NCBI RefSeq assembly: GCF_031598375.1
Contig: NZ_CP123872.1
Location: forward strand, 1,426,001-1,490,000
Direction: 5' to 3'
DNA length: 64,000 nucleotides
DNA from: Temperatibacter marinus
Lineage (GTDB): Bacteria > Pseudomonadota > Alphaproteobacteria > Sphingomonadales > Kordiimonadaceae
Positions 37,072 to 46,163 of the stretch are shown here, piece by piece (the first letter of the stretch is position 1; every line of letters begins with the position of its first letter). The position numbers and the translations under genes are program-made. A model generated the notes under the pieces. It was given only the letters and a program-made list of their open reading frames with translations. It did no database searches and was not told where the DNA came from.

Positions 37072-37087
37072 TTAATATTCACATTAA
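37072..37087 (+). promoter_or_regulatory. second, shorter regulator-like site before tetR
   Basis: TTAATATTCACATTAA lies between the promoter and the ribosome-binding site of tetR. It contains TTCACATT, the same core as the right arm of the palindrome at 36908, and has short TTAAT/ATTAA symmetry. It may give autoregulation. Inferred from the shared core only. Confidence 0.4.
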
Positions 37088-37096
37088 GGGACTTTT

Positions 37097-37705
37097 ATGA
37101 CGAATGGTATAAAACCAGCCCAACAAAAGCGCAGCTTAGAAAAGCAAAAAAAAATCATTATTGCTTTAGAGACATTGCTGAAAGAAAAAGATTTTAGCCA
37201 AATTTCAGTCGCGGCTATTGCTGATAAAGCAGGTGTCGCAGTGGGCACCGTTTACAGACGCTTTGCAAATAAAGATGCTTTTTTACCTATTCTATTAGAA
37301 AGAATGAAGGAGAAAGCTAAAGAACAGCCTGTGGAATTGTCCGAAGTTTCAACCCTTGAGGACGCTATTACCCAATTGGTCTCGATTGCTCTGATGCAAT
37401 TGAAAGAGGACCGCAACCTCTTCAGGGCAATTTATTTAAATGTACGTCTAAACCCACATCTTATCGCGGATGATTGGGAAGAAATGGAAAAACAAGCCTT
37501 ATCTCAAGTTGAGAATCTATTAAGGCCTTTCATAACAGAAGATAAGCGAGTGCGCTTGGCGCCCTTTATCGCCTATGTCGCAGGTACAGTGTTTATAGAA
37601 AAAATTCTATTTAATGAAACGGCGCCGTACTGGGTACAAAAGTTAGATGAAAATGATATGGCCACTCATATAAAAACCATGCTTGTTGCTTTGCTACATT
37701 CTTAG
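37097..37705 (+). CDS. TetR/AcrR-family transcriptional regulator
   Basis: 202 aa. Residues about 15-62 form the TetR HTH domain (IIIALETLLKEKDFSQISVAAIADKAGVAVGTVYRRFANKDAFL). The rest is the helical ligand-binding and dimer domain, whose ligand is unknown. It is divergent from the CPBP gene across a 204-bp interval containing a 24-bp palindrome and a related half-site at its own leader, so it probably represses both. A good ribosome-binding site (AAGGGA) precedes the ATG. Confidence 0.9.
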   Translation: MTNGIKPAQQKRSLEKQKKIIIALETLLKEKDFSQISVAAIADKAGVAVGTVYRRFANKDAFLPILLERMKEKAKEQPVELSEVSTLEDAITQLVSIALMQLKEDRNLFRAIYLNVRLNPHLIADDWEEMEKQALSQVENLLRPFITEDKRVRLAPFIAYVAGTVFIEKILFNETAPYWVQKLDENDMATHIKTMLVALLHS

Positions 37706-37937
37706 AAAGAAATCTGAGAATCATATAGTATAACAGACACCTCAAACGCGGTTCAAAAAGCGAGGTTCTGAAGCGCCGTTAGGAGCTAGACAAAGAAGTC
37801 TTTCTGGGTTGGTTTTTAACTACCGCATACTGCTCTTTTAGTGACTAAGAAGTATAATTCTGAAAACCTTGAGTAGGACAAGCCCGAACCAAGACAAAAC
37901 GGATAATAGAATAGTTTCTAGAAACTTTACGAGAGAA

Positions 37938-38012
37938 TGGTGCCGCTAGAGAGAATTGAACTCTCGACCTCACCCTTACCAAGGGTGCGCTCTACCACTG
38001 AGCTATAGCGGC
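37938..38012 (-). tRNA. tRNA-Thr (anticodon GGT)
   Basis: On the minus strand a complete cloverleaf: acceptor GCCGCTA/TAGCGGC, D arm GCTC-AGTGGTA-GAGC, anticodon stem CACCC/GGGTG with loop TTGGTAA (anticodon GGT), T arm GAGAG-TTCAATT-CTCTC. Discriminator A and an encoded CCA follow. It reads ACC and ACT threonine codons. Neighbours are tetR and a small basic protein gene; no integrase is adjacent. Confidence 0.97.
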
Positions 38013-38053
38013 CTATATAGGCGGGGCGACTCTAGGGCCGTCCTATGCATGGG

Positions 38054-38082
38054 CTATTGCCACAGCTTGCGCTCTATTTCAA
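38054..38082 (-). promoter_or_regulatory. candidate promoter for tRNA-Thr
   Basis: On the minus strand TTGAAA, 17-bp spacer, CAATAG, about 40 bp upstream of the tRNA 5' end. The -10 is weak. Confidence 0.35.
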
Positions 38083-38206
38083 GGGGAAAGTCATGAAATT
38101 TATCCATAGAAAAATTTGACGGTACCAAAAATTCTGATACATAAGTTTCCAGAAGCATACCAGAAGTATACCGTAAGTATAAATGGCTTTAAAAGGACCC
38201 ACTCCC

Positions 38207-38353
38207 ATGGCAGAGCAAATAGGCGGCAGCAAAAAAGAGCAAAAGCAACGAGAAGCTGAGGAACGCCAAAAAAGACTTTCAGAAAACCTGCGCGCTAATC
38301 TTCGCCGTCGCAAAAGCCAGGCCCGAGTCAGAAAAGAAGATGACGCAGAGTAG
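38207..38353 (+). CDS. small conserved basic protein
   Basis: 48 aa, very charged. Its core LSENLRANLRRRKSQARVRK closely resembles a small uncharacterised protein that many alphaproteobacteria carry near murA (typical core LRANLRRRKAQ-AR). AAGGA lies nine bases before the ATG. There is no signal peptide or membrane segment, and it is predicted helical. The basic arginine cluster could bind RNA or a ribosomal site, but this is unknown. It stands alone between tRNA-Thr and the acyltransferase gene, with dcd and murA 1.4-2 kb on. It is below the size limit of many gene finders. Confidence 0.72.
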   Translation: MAEQIGGSKKEQKQREAEERQKRLSENLRANLRRRKSQARVRKEDDAE

Positions 38354-38378
38354 AACCTCTTATAAAGCCGACCCCCTT

Positions 38379-39671
38379 TTAGTCTGGGGGATTAGAATTT
38401 CTTGATTTGAGGAGAGAAGGGTATGCGCGCCCGTTCAGTATTCTTCCTATTCTTCCGTTCCTTACAAAAAGATCATAGCTGATAAAACAAATCCCGGTGG
38501 AGAGACTTAGGACTACCAGCGCTTTCACCTCTGCAATCATCTCCCACCCAAAGAGCACCTGAGCGATCAGCGTGATAACGGGCAGATGAATAATATAGGC
38601 CCAGAAAGACATATCGGTGAGATAGCGAGACACTGGACTAAAGGTTGAAAAATACCTGAGAGCCATCCCTATAAACCCGAAGATATAGAATAGAATTGAG
38701 AGACTGTTTGCAGCGACCAAGAGGGCATGCTTTATGGTATAGCCTTCAGACCCCACTGTTCCTAATTGGGTGAATACCACCAGTCCCACAATAAGAAACA
38801 CTGTCGCAAGTCCCATATTACGCCACGTGGGTTTTGAGAGTGACGCTAAGATGTCTCGGCAAAGGAAAAGCCACCAACCCAAAACGAAGTAGTAACTAAA
38901 ATATATCAATGAGAGAGGCGATGTCACAAGATTTGTATCAATGGAAACACGCCCTGAAGGATTGGAATAGGCAAAAATCATGGTTATGAGAGAAAAGAAG
39001 ATCATACCATGAATTGTTGGGAAAAAAGTTTTGAGCTTGTTAAGGAACTTTTCCTTTATGCGTGATGATATCTTTTGGATCAGCGGCATGAGAATAAGGG
39101 CAGCGCCAATATACAAAATTAAATAATAGAGAAACCAAAAATGCCATGTGGAGTGAAAGCCCTGATAGAGCGTTTCCACTTGATCTGGGTGCAAGCCCCA
39201 ATAGCCATGAAAACGATAGGTATCCCAGTACCGCTGAAGAAGCACAAGCAGTGCGGCGGCCAGCGGCCAGAAGAGCAAAAAGGGCCCTAAGAGACGTCTC
39301 ATGCGATTGCTGGCAAGCCCTTGACGCCCGAGTTTATAAAAAAGCAGAGCAGTGAAAAAACCAGAGAGGACAAAAAAGGTCGGCATACGGAACGTATTAA
39401 TGAAAATCATAATCAAGTCCATACTTATGGACGTGGATGGGTCGATATATTTAGAATTAAAGAAGGGCAGAGTAATATAATATTGGACTGTATGAATAAC
39501 CAGCCCAAGCATCATCATAAGACCTCTTAGAAAATCTAAGCCATGATAGCGTTTGGGTTCATGTGGTGAGGTCACAGGGGCACCTTTTAAAATATGAAAA
39601 TGTTTCATATTTATAGCAGTCTCGGCTGAAAATGAAATAAGAATCCTCCTGAGATGTGGGTTTTTCTCCAT
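38379..39671 (-). CDS. acyltransferase 3 / OpgC-like membrane protein
   Basis: 430 aa with about ten membrane segments, typical of the acyltransferase-3 (OafA/OpgC) family. The N-terminal motif YHGLDFLRGLMMMLGLVIHTVQYY contains the conserved Arg and His. The FWFLYYLILY and YIIHLPVI segments, the latter near the C-terminus, fit the glucan-succinylating OpgC subgroup. It would O-acylate a periplasmic or surface glycan; the target is unknown. AAGGTG precedes the start at 39671; an ATG 21 codons on (MKHFHILKG) is an alternative. The gene interrupts the otherwise plus-strand block that leads to dcd and murA. Confidence 0.83.
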   Translation of the reverse strand: MEKNPHLRRILISFSAETAINMKHFHILKGAPVTSPHEPKRYHGLDFLRGLMMMLGLVIHTVQYYITLPFFNSKYIDPSTSISMDLIMIFINTFRMPTFFVLSGFFTALLFYKLGRQGLASNRMRRLLGPFLLFWPLAAALLVLLQRYWDTYRFHGYWGLHPDQVETLYQGFHSTWHFWFLYYLILYIGAALILMPLIQKISSRIKEKFLNKLKTFFPTIHGMIFFSLITMIFAYSNPSGRVSIDTNLVTSPLSLIYFSYYFVLGWWLFLCRDILASLSKPTWRNMGLATVFLIVGLVVFTQLGTVGSEGYTIKHALLVAANSLSILFYIFGFIGMALRYFSTFSPVSRYLTDMSFWAYIIHLPVITLIAQVLFGWEMIAEVKALVVLSLSTGICFISYDLFVRNGRIGRILNGRAYPSLLKSRNSNPPD

Positions 39672-39749
39672 TTTGCACCTTGTAAGCTTCAGCGCTATAT
39701 CCTAGAAAGAATGACATAGATAATAGAGTTAACAGCAGGGAGAAGCTGC

Positions 39750-40301
39750 ATGGCCATTATGTCTGATAAGTGGATTATCGAACAAGCCAAAGAAAACGGC
39801 ATGATTGAACCTTTTATAGAAGGTCAAAATAGAGATGGAATCAGCTACGGTGTTTCAAGCTATGGCTATGATGCGCGAGTTGCCCCTGAATTTAAAATTT
39901 TTACCGATGTTGATAGTGTAATTGTCGATCCGAAAAATTTTAATGAGCAAAGTTTTGTGGACCGGACTGCTGATGAAATCATAATTCCCCCTAACAGTTT
40001 TGCACTGGCGCGAACTGTAGAATATTTCCGTATTCCTGAGGATGTCTTAGTGATTTGCCTTGGAAAGTCTACATATGCGCGCTGTGGCATCATCGTGAAT
40101 GTAACACCGCTTGAGCCTGGTTGGGAAGGACATGTGACTCTTGAGTTTTCAAATACAACACCTCTTCCTGCTAAAATTTATGCCAATGAAGGGGCGTGCC
40201 AATTCCTTTTCTTTAAAGGTAACGAGCCCTGCTTGACGCCCTACAATGCTCGGGCTGGTAAATATCAAGGCCAAACGGGCGTGACATTACCTCGTATGTA
40301 A
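39750..40301 (+). CDS. dcd: dCTP deaminase
   Basis: Converts dCTP to dUTP, supplying dUMP for thymidylate. It has 183 aa with family motifs [31 protein letters not shown], the [28 protein letters not shown] region carrying Ser and Arg of the active site, and the [25 protein letters not shown] region containing the catalytic Glu. The start MAIMSDKW equals the common MSIMSDKW N-terminus. murA follows 117 bp downstream, as in other alphaproteobacteria. Confidence 0.95.
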   Translation: MAIMSDKWIIEQAKENGMIEPFIEGQNRDGISYGVSSYGYDARVAPEFKIFTDVDSVIVDPKNFNEQSFVDRTADEIIIPPNSFALARTVEYFRIPEDVLVICLGKSTYARCGIIVNVTPLEPGWEGHVTLEFSNTTPLPAKIYANEGACQFLFFKGNEPCLTPYNARAGKYQGQTGVTLPRM

Positions 40302-40418
40302 TGCTCTTTTCTTGAGGAGAATTATAGGCGGTGCTGAGATTTATCCTTGGCATCGCCTTATCTTTGCCCTACTCAAGAGATCATAATCTGGAAAAGAAAA
40401 GCAATAGGATAAATTTCC

Positions 40419-41699
40419 ATGGAAAAATTGGTCATAACAGGCGGTCAAAAACTGAATGGGTCTCTTCAAATAAGCGGCGCAAAAAATGCAGCGCTGCCTC
40501 TTATGTGTGCAAGCTTATTGACGGCAGAACCTCTAACGCTCTGTAATTTACCAAGGCTTGCTGATATCTCGACGCTCTCTGACCTGCTTAATCATATGGG
40601 CGTTGGTTTTGCCGTTGCAGGGGGAGCCAGCGGCGCGCGAATGGGCCGCAGAAAAACCTTAGATGGTTCTGATATTGTCACGACCACAGCACCCTATGAT
40701 ATGGTGCGTAAAATGCGGGCGTCTATTATCGTCTTGGGTCCTCTTGTCGCGCGATTTGGTCATGCGCGTGTCTCATTGCCTGGGGGCTGTGCCATAGGGA
40801 ATAGGCCCATTGATTTGCATTTGAAAGCTCTAGAGGCTATTGGCGCAACAATAGACCTGAATGAGGGCTACGTTGAAGCAACAGCCAAAGACGGATTGAC
40901 AGGTGGTCATTATGTCTTTCCCTTTGCAAGCGTCGGCGCTACAGAGAATGCAATGATGGCTGCGACCTTAGCCAAAGGCACTTCAATCTTGGAAAATGTT
41001 GCTAGAGAGCCAGAAATTATTGACCTGGCAAAATGCTTAAATGCGATGGGTGCTAAAATCTCAGGGGCAGGGACCTCGACCCTAACCATTCAGGGTGTAG
41101 ATCACTTAAAGGGGACAACCCATGACGTTATGCCTGACCGCGTAGAAGCCATTTCTTACGCTGTGGCCGCGATGATAACCGGGGGTGAAATTCTACTTGA
41201 AGGCGCGAAAGTTGAAGATATGGCCTCAGCCCTTAAAGCTTTAACTGAGGCTGGTGGCGAGATTAGTACTGAAGAGGCAGGCGTCAGGGTGATAGGGCCG
41301 GATGTGATCAAACCTATCAATCTTGTGACTATGCCCTACCCGGGATTTCCTACTGACATGCAGGCCCAATTAATGGCAATGCTAACTCTAGCGGATGGGA
41401 CGTCAATCATTGAGGAAACCATTTTTGAAAATAGATATATGCATGTACCTGAGCTCATACGTATGGGCGCTGATATTACAATTAAAGGCAACAGTGCGAC
41501 CATTAAAGGCGTCTCTACTTTAAAAGCAGCGCCAGTAATGGCAACGGACTTAAGAGCATCGATGAGTCTGGCTATTGCAGCATTAGCTGCGGAGGGTACG
41601 AGCGAGATAAATCGTTTATATCATCTCGACAGAGGGTATGAGCGTATGGAAGAAAAGCTTCAAGCCGTTGGGGCTCAGATTGAAAGAGTGCCAGCATAA
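40419..41699 (+). CDS. murA: UDP-N-acetylglucosamine 1-carboxyvinyltransferase
   Basis: First committed step of peptidoglycan precursor synthesis: transfers enolpyruvyl from PEP to UDP-GlcNAc. It has 426 aa. The [13 protein letters not shown] motif at residue 22 and the active-site Cys124 in [15 protein letters not shown] are intact, so the protein should be fosfomycin-sensitive. The inside-out alpha/beta barrel is complete to the C-terminal [14 protein letters not shown]. It heads a run of genes (DUF2948, hisG, hisD, UPF0262, phosphatase) with small gaps. Confidence 0.96.
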   Translation: MEKLVITGGQKLNGSLQISGAKNAALPLMCASLLTAEPLTLCNLPRLADISTLSDLLNHMGVGFAVAGGASGARMGRRKTLDGSDIVTTTAPYDMVRKMRASIIVLGPLVARFGHARVSLPGGCAIGNRPIDLHLKALEAIGATIDLNEGYVEATAKDGLTGGHYVFPFASVGATENAMMAATLAKGTSILENVAREPEIIDLAKCLNAMGAKISGAGTSTLTIQGVDHLKGTTHDVMPDRVEAISYAVAAMITGGEILLEGAKVEDMASALKALTEAGGEISTEEAGVRVIGPDVIKPINLVTMPYPGFPTDMQAQLMAMLTLADGTSIIEETIFENRYMHVPELIRMGADITIKGNSATIKGVSTLKAAPVMATDLRASMSLAIAALAAEGTSEINRLYHLDRGYERMEEKLQAVGAQIERVPA

Positions 41700-41783
41700 A
41701 TCGTTTCAACAGAAACACTTTCTTTTTTAAGTTGAACTGCGTAAAGTCGGGCGCGCTAAAGAGTGAGTCTAGAAAGTTTACCT

Positions 41784-42248
41784 ATGTCTGAACCATTAAA
41801 GTTAAAAGTAGAGACCCCCGAGGATCTGACCTTGTTGGCATCATTAGTACAGGATGCAGCGATTGTTGGTTCTGATATGCATTATGATCCAAAGGCGCAT
41901 CAATTTATTTTGATGGCCAACCGCTATTGCTGGGAAAAGAAAAGGCCTTGGTGGCAGCGAGGGCTTTTCGCGATAAAACATCCTGGTGAACGCCAACGGT
42001 GCGCCCTCCATTTTAACACAGTGATGGATGTGAAATATAAAAGTCAAACTGCGCTAGACAAGGATGCTGTCTTTTCTCTTTTGGATGTTAAAATATCTGA
42101 GGAGGATTCAGAAAAGCTTGAACTCATTTTTGCGGGCCATATGTCTATAGCTCTGAAGATTGAATGTGTTGAAATTTTTTTAACGGATCAAGGCGAGACA
42201 TTTGAAGCTCTTGCGAGGCCAGATCATACAAAAGACTATAGCGAGTAA
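41784..42248 (+). CDS. DUF2948 family protein
   Basis: 154 aa, cytosolic, no membrane segment. Motifs LKLKVETPEDLTLLASLVQDAAI and FNTVMDVKYKS with the terminal ECVEIFLTDQGETFEALARPDHT mark the alphaproteobacterial DUF2948 family, of unknown function, always found near murA and hisG. I prefer the ATG at 41784 over a GTG at 41763 because family members begin close to the LKL motif. It ends 5 bp before hisG. Confidence 0.85.
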   Translation: MSEPLKLKVETPEDLTLLASLVQDAAIVGSDMHYDPKAHQFILMANRYCWEKKRPWWQRGLFAIKHPGERQRCALHFNTVMDVKYKSQTALDKDAVFSLLDVKISEEDSEKLELIFAGHMSIALKIECVEIFLTDQGETFEALARPDHTKDYSE

Positions 42249-42253
42249 ATATC

Positions 42254-42949
42254 ATGGAATTAACTGCCCCTCTTGTCCTTGCCTTGCCAAAAGGACGGAT
42301 CCTAGACGAGGTTATGCCTCTTGTTCGCGCTGCGGGTATAGAACCTGAAGCGGCCTTTGATGACCCAAAGAGTCGCGCGTTAAAATTTGACACAAATATT
42401 CCAGGCCTCTCTATCATTCGGGTCAGGGCCTTTGACGCAGCAACCTTTGTGGCCTTTGGTGCTGCGCATCTTGGTGTGGTCGGCAATGATGTTTTGCGTG
42501 AATTTGACTATGACGATCTCTATTCCCCCCTTGATCTCGGCATTGGTTATTGCCGCTTGTCTGTTGCATTACCTAATGAGATGGCCCAAGAAATTAAAGC
42601 TGCAGGACGAACAGACTCTGATGGCTTGTCCCACGTCCGTGTCGCGACAAAATATCCAAATATCACCCGTCAGTTCTATGCAGAAAAAGGCGTTCAAGCT
42701 GAAGTCGTTAAATTAAATGGGGCCATGGAACTAGCACCAGCCCTTCAGTTGACTCCGCGCATTGTGGATTTAGTGTCAACAGGAGGTACGTTGAAAGCCA
42801 ATGGATTACAGGAGGTGGACACATTGATGGAAATTACATCACGCCTGGTTGTAAACAGATCGGCCTTTAAAATTCGTCCAAAAGAGCTGAGCTATTGGAC
42901 TGATAAATTCCGTGACGCGCTTGCGTCTCTATCGTCGAAGGGCGCGTAA
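42254..42949 (+). CDS. hisG: ATP phosphoribosyltransferase, short form
   Basis: First step of histidine synthesis: ATP plus PRPP to phosphoribosyl-ATP. It has 231 aa, so it is the short HisG_S type that lacks the C-terminal regulatory domain and needs HisZ for activity; hisZ is not in this window. Motifs are LVLALPKGRILDEVMPL and the PRPP loop DLVSTGGTLKANGL. One base separates its stop from hisD. An upstream DUF2948 gene is 5 bp away. Confidence 0.94.
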   Translation: MELTAPLVLALPKGRILDEVMPLVRAAGIEPEAAFDDPKSRALKFDTNIPGLSIIRVRAFDAATFVAFGAAHLGVVGNDVLREFDYDDLYSPLDLGIGYCRLSVALPNEMAQEIKAAGRTDSDGLSHVRVATKYPNITRQFYAEKGVQAEVVKLNGAMELAPALQLTPRIVDLVSTGGTLKANGLQEVDTLMEITSRLVVNRSAFKIRPKELSYWTDKFRDALASLSSKGA

Positions 42950-42950
42950 T

Positions 42951-44255
42951 ATGGTTTTAAGACTGTCGTCATCTCAGCCAGATTTTGAGCAGCAGTTTGC
43001 TGCTGTCCTGACCATGAAACGGGAAAGCGCCGAAGATGTTTCTGAGAGTGTTCACTCTATAGTGGAGGCTGTTAAAGACAAGGGTGATAAAGCCTTATAT
43101 GATTTTACTGCAAAATTTGACCGTTTCGATGTGGAGACCTACGGGTTACGTTTTTCTGAGAATGAAATAGAAACAGCCTACAACAGTTTGACTTCTGAAC
43201 TTTTGGCTGCCTTGAAAAAGGCAGCTGATCGTATTGCTAGTTTTCATCAAAATCAGATGCCTCATTCTTTGGACTACACAGATGATGATGGCGTAAGGTT
43301 AGGTCAGCAGTGGCGCCCTGTCTCTTCAGCGGGTCTTTATGTCCCAGGCGGTACTGCAAATTACCCATCATCTGTTTTGATGAATGCAATGCCAGCTAAG
43401 GTGGCTGGCGTTGAGAATTTGGTGATGGTTGTTCCCACGCCGGACGGCGTGGTTAATCCAGCTGTGATTGCAGCTGCAAAATTAGCAGGTATCCACGAAA
43501 TTTATAGAGTAGGTGGCGCTCAAGCTGTTGCAGCGCTTGCATACGGAACAGAGACCATTCCAAGTGTTGATAAAATTGTTGGACCCGGAAATGCTTTCGT
43601 TGCGGAAGCGAAACGGCAGGTATATGGTAAGGTTGGCATCGACGCTATTGCGGGGCCCTCCGAGATTTTAGTCGTAGCAGATAACACAAATGACCCACGC
43701 TGGATTGCCGCGGATTTACTGTCTCAAGCTGAACATGACCCCGTAGCGCAATCCATTCTTATTACCGATGACCCAGCTTTTGCACAAAGTGTGGAACTGG
43801 CGGTTCAAAATCATCTTAGAACTTTACCGCGGGCACAAATTGCCAGTGCGAGCTGGGAAAATTACGGGGTTATTATTGTTGTAGGGGATATCGACAATAG
43901 CTTACCTCTTGTGGATGCATTGGCCCCAGAACATTTAGAGCTCGCCATAGAGAATCCACATGAGTATCGCGAAAAGGTAACTCATGCTGGAGCTATCTTT
44001 GTTGGCCGCTACACACCTGAAGCGATTGGGGATTATGTGGCTGGACCAAACCATGTTTTACCGACTGCGCGCACAGCACGGTTTTCAAGCGGTCTGAGTG
44101 TATATGATTTCATGAAGCGCACAACCTTTGTTGAATGCACGCCAGAAAGTTTAGCTGCTATTGGCCCTGCTGCCATCACGTTGGCAGAAGAAGAAGGCTT
44201 GCAGGCTCACGGACTTTCTGTTTCTATAAGACTAGAAGATATAGATAAACAATAG
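42951..44255 (+). CDS. hisD: histidinol dehydrogenase
   Basis: NAD-dependent, zinc enzyme that oxidises histidinol to histidine in two steps. It has 434 aa from MVLRLSSSQPDF. Motifs are QQWRPVSSAGLYVPGG, VDKIVGPGNAFVAEAKR, the zinc-site Gln/His in LLSQAEHDPVAQS and the catalytic Glu/His pair in DALAPEHLELAIENP. The reading starting at 42912 overlaps hisG and lacks similarity, so the ATG one base after the hisG stop is chosen. UPF0262 follows 14 bp later. Confidence 0.95.
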   Translation: MVLRLSSSQPDFEQQFAAVLTMKRESAEDVSESVHSIVEAVKDKGDKALYDFTAKFDRFDVETYGLRFSENEIETAYNSLTSELLAALKKAADRIASFHQNQMPHSLDYTDDDGVRLGQQWRPVSSAGLYVPGGTANYPSSVLMNAMPAKVAGVENLVMVVPTPDGVVNPAVIAAAKLAGIHEIYRVGGAQAVAALAYGTETIPSVDKIVGPGNAFVAEAKRQVYGKVGIDAIAGPSEILVVADNTNDPRWIAADLLSQAEHDPVAQSILITDDPAFAQSVELAVQNHLRTLPRAQIASASWENYGVIIVVGDIDNSLPLVDALAPEHLELAIENPHEYREKVTHAGAIFVGRYTPEAIGDYVAGPNHVLPTARTARFSSGLSVYDFMKRTTFVECTPESLAAIGPAAITLAEEEGLQAHGLSVSIRLEDIDKQ

Positions 44256-44269
44256 GGTAAAGGCCTTCT

Positions 44270-44752
44270 GTGAGTAATTATCGTCTCAGTGATATTCAGC
44301 TTGATGAAAGCACCTTTATGCGTCGCTCCGCGGATGTCGACCATGAGCGACGTGTTGCAATTTTTGATCTGATTGAAGACAACTCTTTTGAAGTGATTAA
44401 AGCAACAGAGGCAGGATATCACGGGCCTTATAAATTGACCTTGGCGATTGAAGAAGGCCGGTTGGTTTTTGATTTAGTCACGAGTGAGGATCAAGCTGTG
44501 ATGGTTTTTAAACTGGCAATGAGTCCTTTCCGGCGCACAATTAGAGAGTATCTCTCTGTTTGTGATCGATATTATGAAGCGATTAAATCCTCTTCTCCCT
44601 CACAAATTGAAGCCATTGATATGGGCAGGCGGGGATTACATAATGACGGGAGCGCGCTTTTGAGAGAACGCTTGGAAGATAAAATTATTCTCGACCATCA
44701 AACCGCAAGACGGCTTTTCACATTGATTTGTGTTTTGCATATGAAGGGGTAA
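44270..44752 (+). CDS. UPF0262 family protein
   Basis: 160 aa, cytosolic. The GTG start gives MSNYRLSDIQLDESTFMRRSADVDHERRVAIFDLI, and the segments GPYKLTLAIEEGRLVFDL and MGRRGLHNDGSALLRERLEDKI are hallmarks of UPF0262, an alphaproteobacterial family of unknown function found after hisD. It contains no recognised catalytic motif. The phosphatase gene starts 7 bp after its stop. Confidence 0.9.
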   Translation: MSNYRLSDIQLDESTFMRRSADVDHERRVAIFDLIEDNSFEVIKATEAGYHGPYKLTLAIEEGRLVFDLVTSEDQAVMVFKLAMSPFRRTIREYLSVCDRYYEAIKSSSPSQIEAIDMGRRGLHNDGSALLRERLEDKIILDHQTARRLFTLICVLHMKG

Positions 44753-44759
44753 CTGAAGA

Positions 44760-45185
44760 ATGAGCAAAAACCCTCGCAGTGTTCTTTTCGTCTGTAATCA
44801 AAATAGCGTTCGCTCGCCGCTTGCTTATGCATTAGCAGATCAATATGCCAAGCGCCGCATTTATATTGATTCTGCGGGCCTTGTGACCCGTGAATTGGAT
44901 CCTTTTGTTGCTCAGGTTATGCATGAAATTGGCTATGATCTTACGGATCATAAGGCAAAAACTTTACAGGACCTGACGTTAGAGGATTTTGACTTGGTTA
45001 TATCTTTAACAAGCCAGTCTTATGATAGGCTGTTATCAAAGCTAGCTGATAGCGATACAGAGGTAGAGTTTTGGCCTACTGAGGATCCCTGCATGATGGA
45101 AGGGAATAGAAGCCAGATTATGGAAGTTTACCGAAAAGTAAGAGATGAGTTGAGTGCGCGGATTGAAAAAAGACTTTCTTTTTAA
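44760..45185 (+). CDS. low-molecular-weight phosphatase / arsenate-reductase-like protein
   Basis: 141 aa, LMW-PTP fold. The phosphate loop is Cys12-x5-Arg18 in FVCNQNSVRSPLAYALA. The DPC region near the C-terminus (WPTEDPCMMEGNR) contains the general-acid Asp of the family plus a cysteine. The NxNS variant loop is common to arsenate-reductase-like members next to hisD in alphaproteobacteria. The substrate is either phosphotyrosine or arsenate, and only one of the two resolving cysteines of arsenate reductases is seen. It is followed by a 170-bp gap and infA. Confidence 0.83.
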   Translation: MSKNPRSVLFVCNQNSVRSPLAYALADQYAKRRIYIDSAGLVTRELDPFVAQVMHEIGYDLTDHKAKTLQDLTLEDFDLVISLTSQSYDRLLSKLADSDTEVEFWPTEDPCMMEGNRSQIMEVYRKVRDELSARIEKRLSF

Positions 45186-45355
45186 TAGTACCTTCCATTC
45201 CTTCAACCTGAGCCCCCCATTTCAGCGAACCAATTGGAGCTAATCTAGAGCGATTCTTGTAGATATCTTGGCTATTTCTGTAAAAGCCTTGATTTTTCTG
45301 TGATTTTAACGCATGTAAAGCGCGATGCAATGAATCAGCCAACCTAGGAGTTATA

Positions 45356-45574
45356 ATGGCTAAAGAAGAAGTACTTGAAATGCGTGGGACGGTAACTGAG
45401 TTACTCCCAAATGCAATGTTCCGTGTAAAACTTGAAAATGACCATGAAATTCTAGGTCATACCGCTGGTAAAATGCGCAAAAATCGTATTCGTGTGTTGG
45501 CTGGTGATGAAGTTCTTGTGGAAATGACTCCCTATGACCTGACTAAAGGTCGTATTACCTACCGCTTTAAATAA
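45356..45574 (+). CDS. infA: translation initiation factor IF-1
   Basis: 72 aa, an OB-fold (S1-like) protein that occupies the ribosomal A site at initiation. [28 protein letters not shown] and [33 protein letters not shown] are essentially the textbook IF-1 sequence. A promoter probably lies in the 170-bp region upstream; I see no clear hexamers. maf follows 10 bp later. Confidence 0.97.
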   Translation: MAKEEVLEMRGTVTELLPNAMFRVKLENDHEILGHTAGKMRKNRIRVLAGDEVLVEMTPYDLTKGRITYRFK

Positions 45575-45584
45575 GATTGACCTG

Positions 45585-46163
45585 ATGTCTGCTCCATTGG
45601 TCCTTGCCTCTGCCTCACCTCGCAGAAAAGACTTACTGGCCCAGATTGGGATCTACCCAGACATTATCGACCCTGCAGATATCGATGAAACAGAAAAGGC
45701 CGGTGAATTGCCGCGCCTTTATGCTGCGCGAATGGCCCGTGAAAAAGCTGAGGCAGTCTTACCTCAACATTCTGACGCCTATATCCTTGCAGCAGATACA
45801 GTTGTCGCTCAAGGTCGGCGCATTTTGCCGAAAGCAGAAGATGCTCGCACTGCAAAAATGTGTCTAGAGATCATGAGTGGCAGAAGTCATAAAGTTTTGA
45901 CAAGCCTCTCTTTGATTACTCCGTCCAAGCAACAGATTACAAAAACTGTGGTAACATCTGTTGCCTTTAAGCGGCTTTCAGTCTCTGAAATGAATAGATA
46001 TGTTGAAAGTGGTGAATGGGACGGAAAGGCAGGGGGATATGGTATTCAAGGGTCAGCAGAAGCTTTTGTTCGTCAGATCAAAGGCTCTTATTCAGCAGTA
46101 GTTGGGCTTCCCTTATTTGAAACGCGCAACCTTCTGGTTGGAACAGGATATATCCATGACTAA
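45585..46163 (+). CDS. maf: Maf-type nucleotide pyrophosphatase
   Basis: 192 aa. Maf house-cleaning pyrophosphatases hydrolyse dTTP/UTP or modified nucleotides. Motifs are the N-terminal phosphate loop LVLASASPRRKDLL, the ILAADTVV catalytic Asp motif, MSGRSHKVLTSL, and WDGKAGGYGIQGSAEAFVRQIKGSYSAVVGLP. It starts 10 bp after infA and its end overlaps the RNase E/G gene by 8 bp (ATGACTAA), so infA, maf and the RNase gene are probably co-translated. Confidence 0.93.
   Translation: MSAPLVLASASPRRKDLLAQIGIYPDIIDPADIDETEKAGELPRLYAARMAREKAEAVLPQHSDAYILAADTVVAQGRRILPKAEDARTAKMCLEIMSGRSHKVLTSLSLITPSKQQITKTVVTSVAFKRLSVSEMNRYVESGEWDGKAGGYGIQGSAEAFVRQIKGSYSAVVGLPLFETRNLLVGTGYIHD

Noticed and set aside
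37938-38012. tRNA-Thr as an integration site
   Set aside because: No integrase, no direct repeat of the tRNA end and no mobile genes in the flanking region.
38074-38313. 79-codon minus frame overlapping the small basic protein
   Set aside because: Low-complexity Arg/Ser/Phe sequence with no family likeness; the plus-strand small protein has the better ribosome-binding site and a conserved core.
42912-42950. Longer N-terminus for hisD
   Set aside because: It overlaps hisG in another frame and does not match family N-termini; the ATG at 42951 does.
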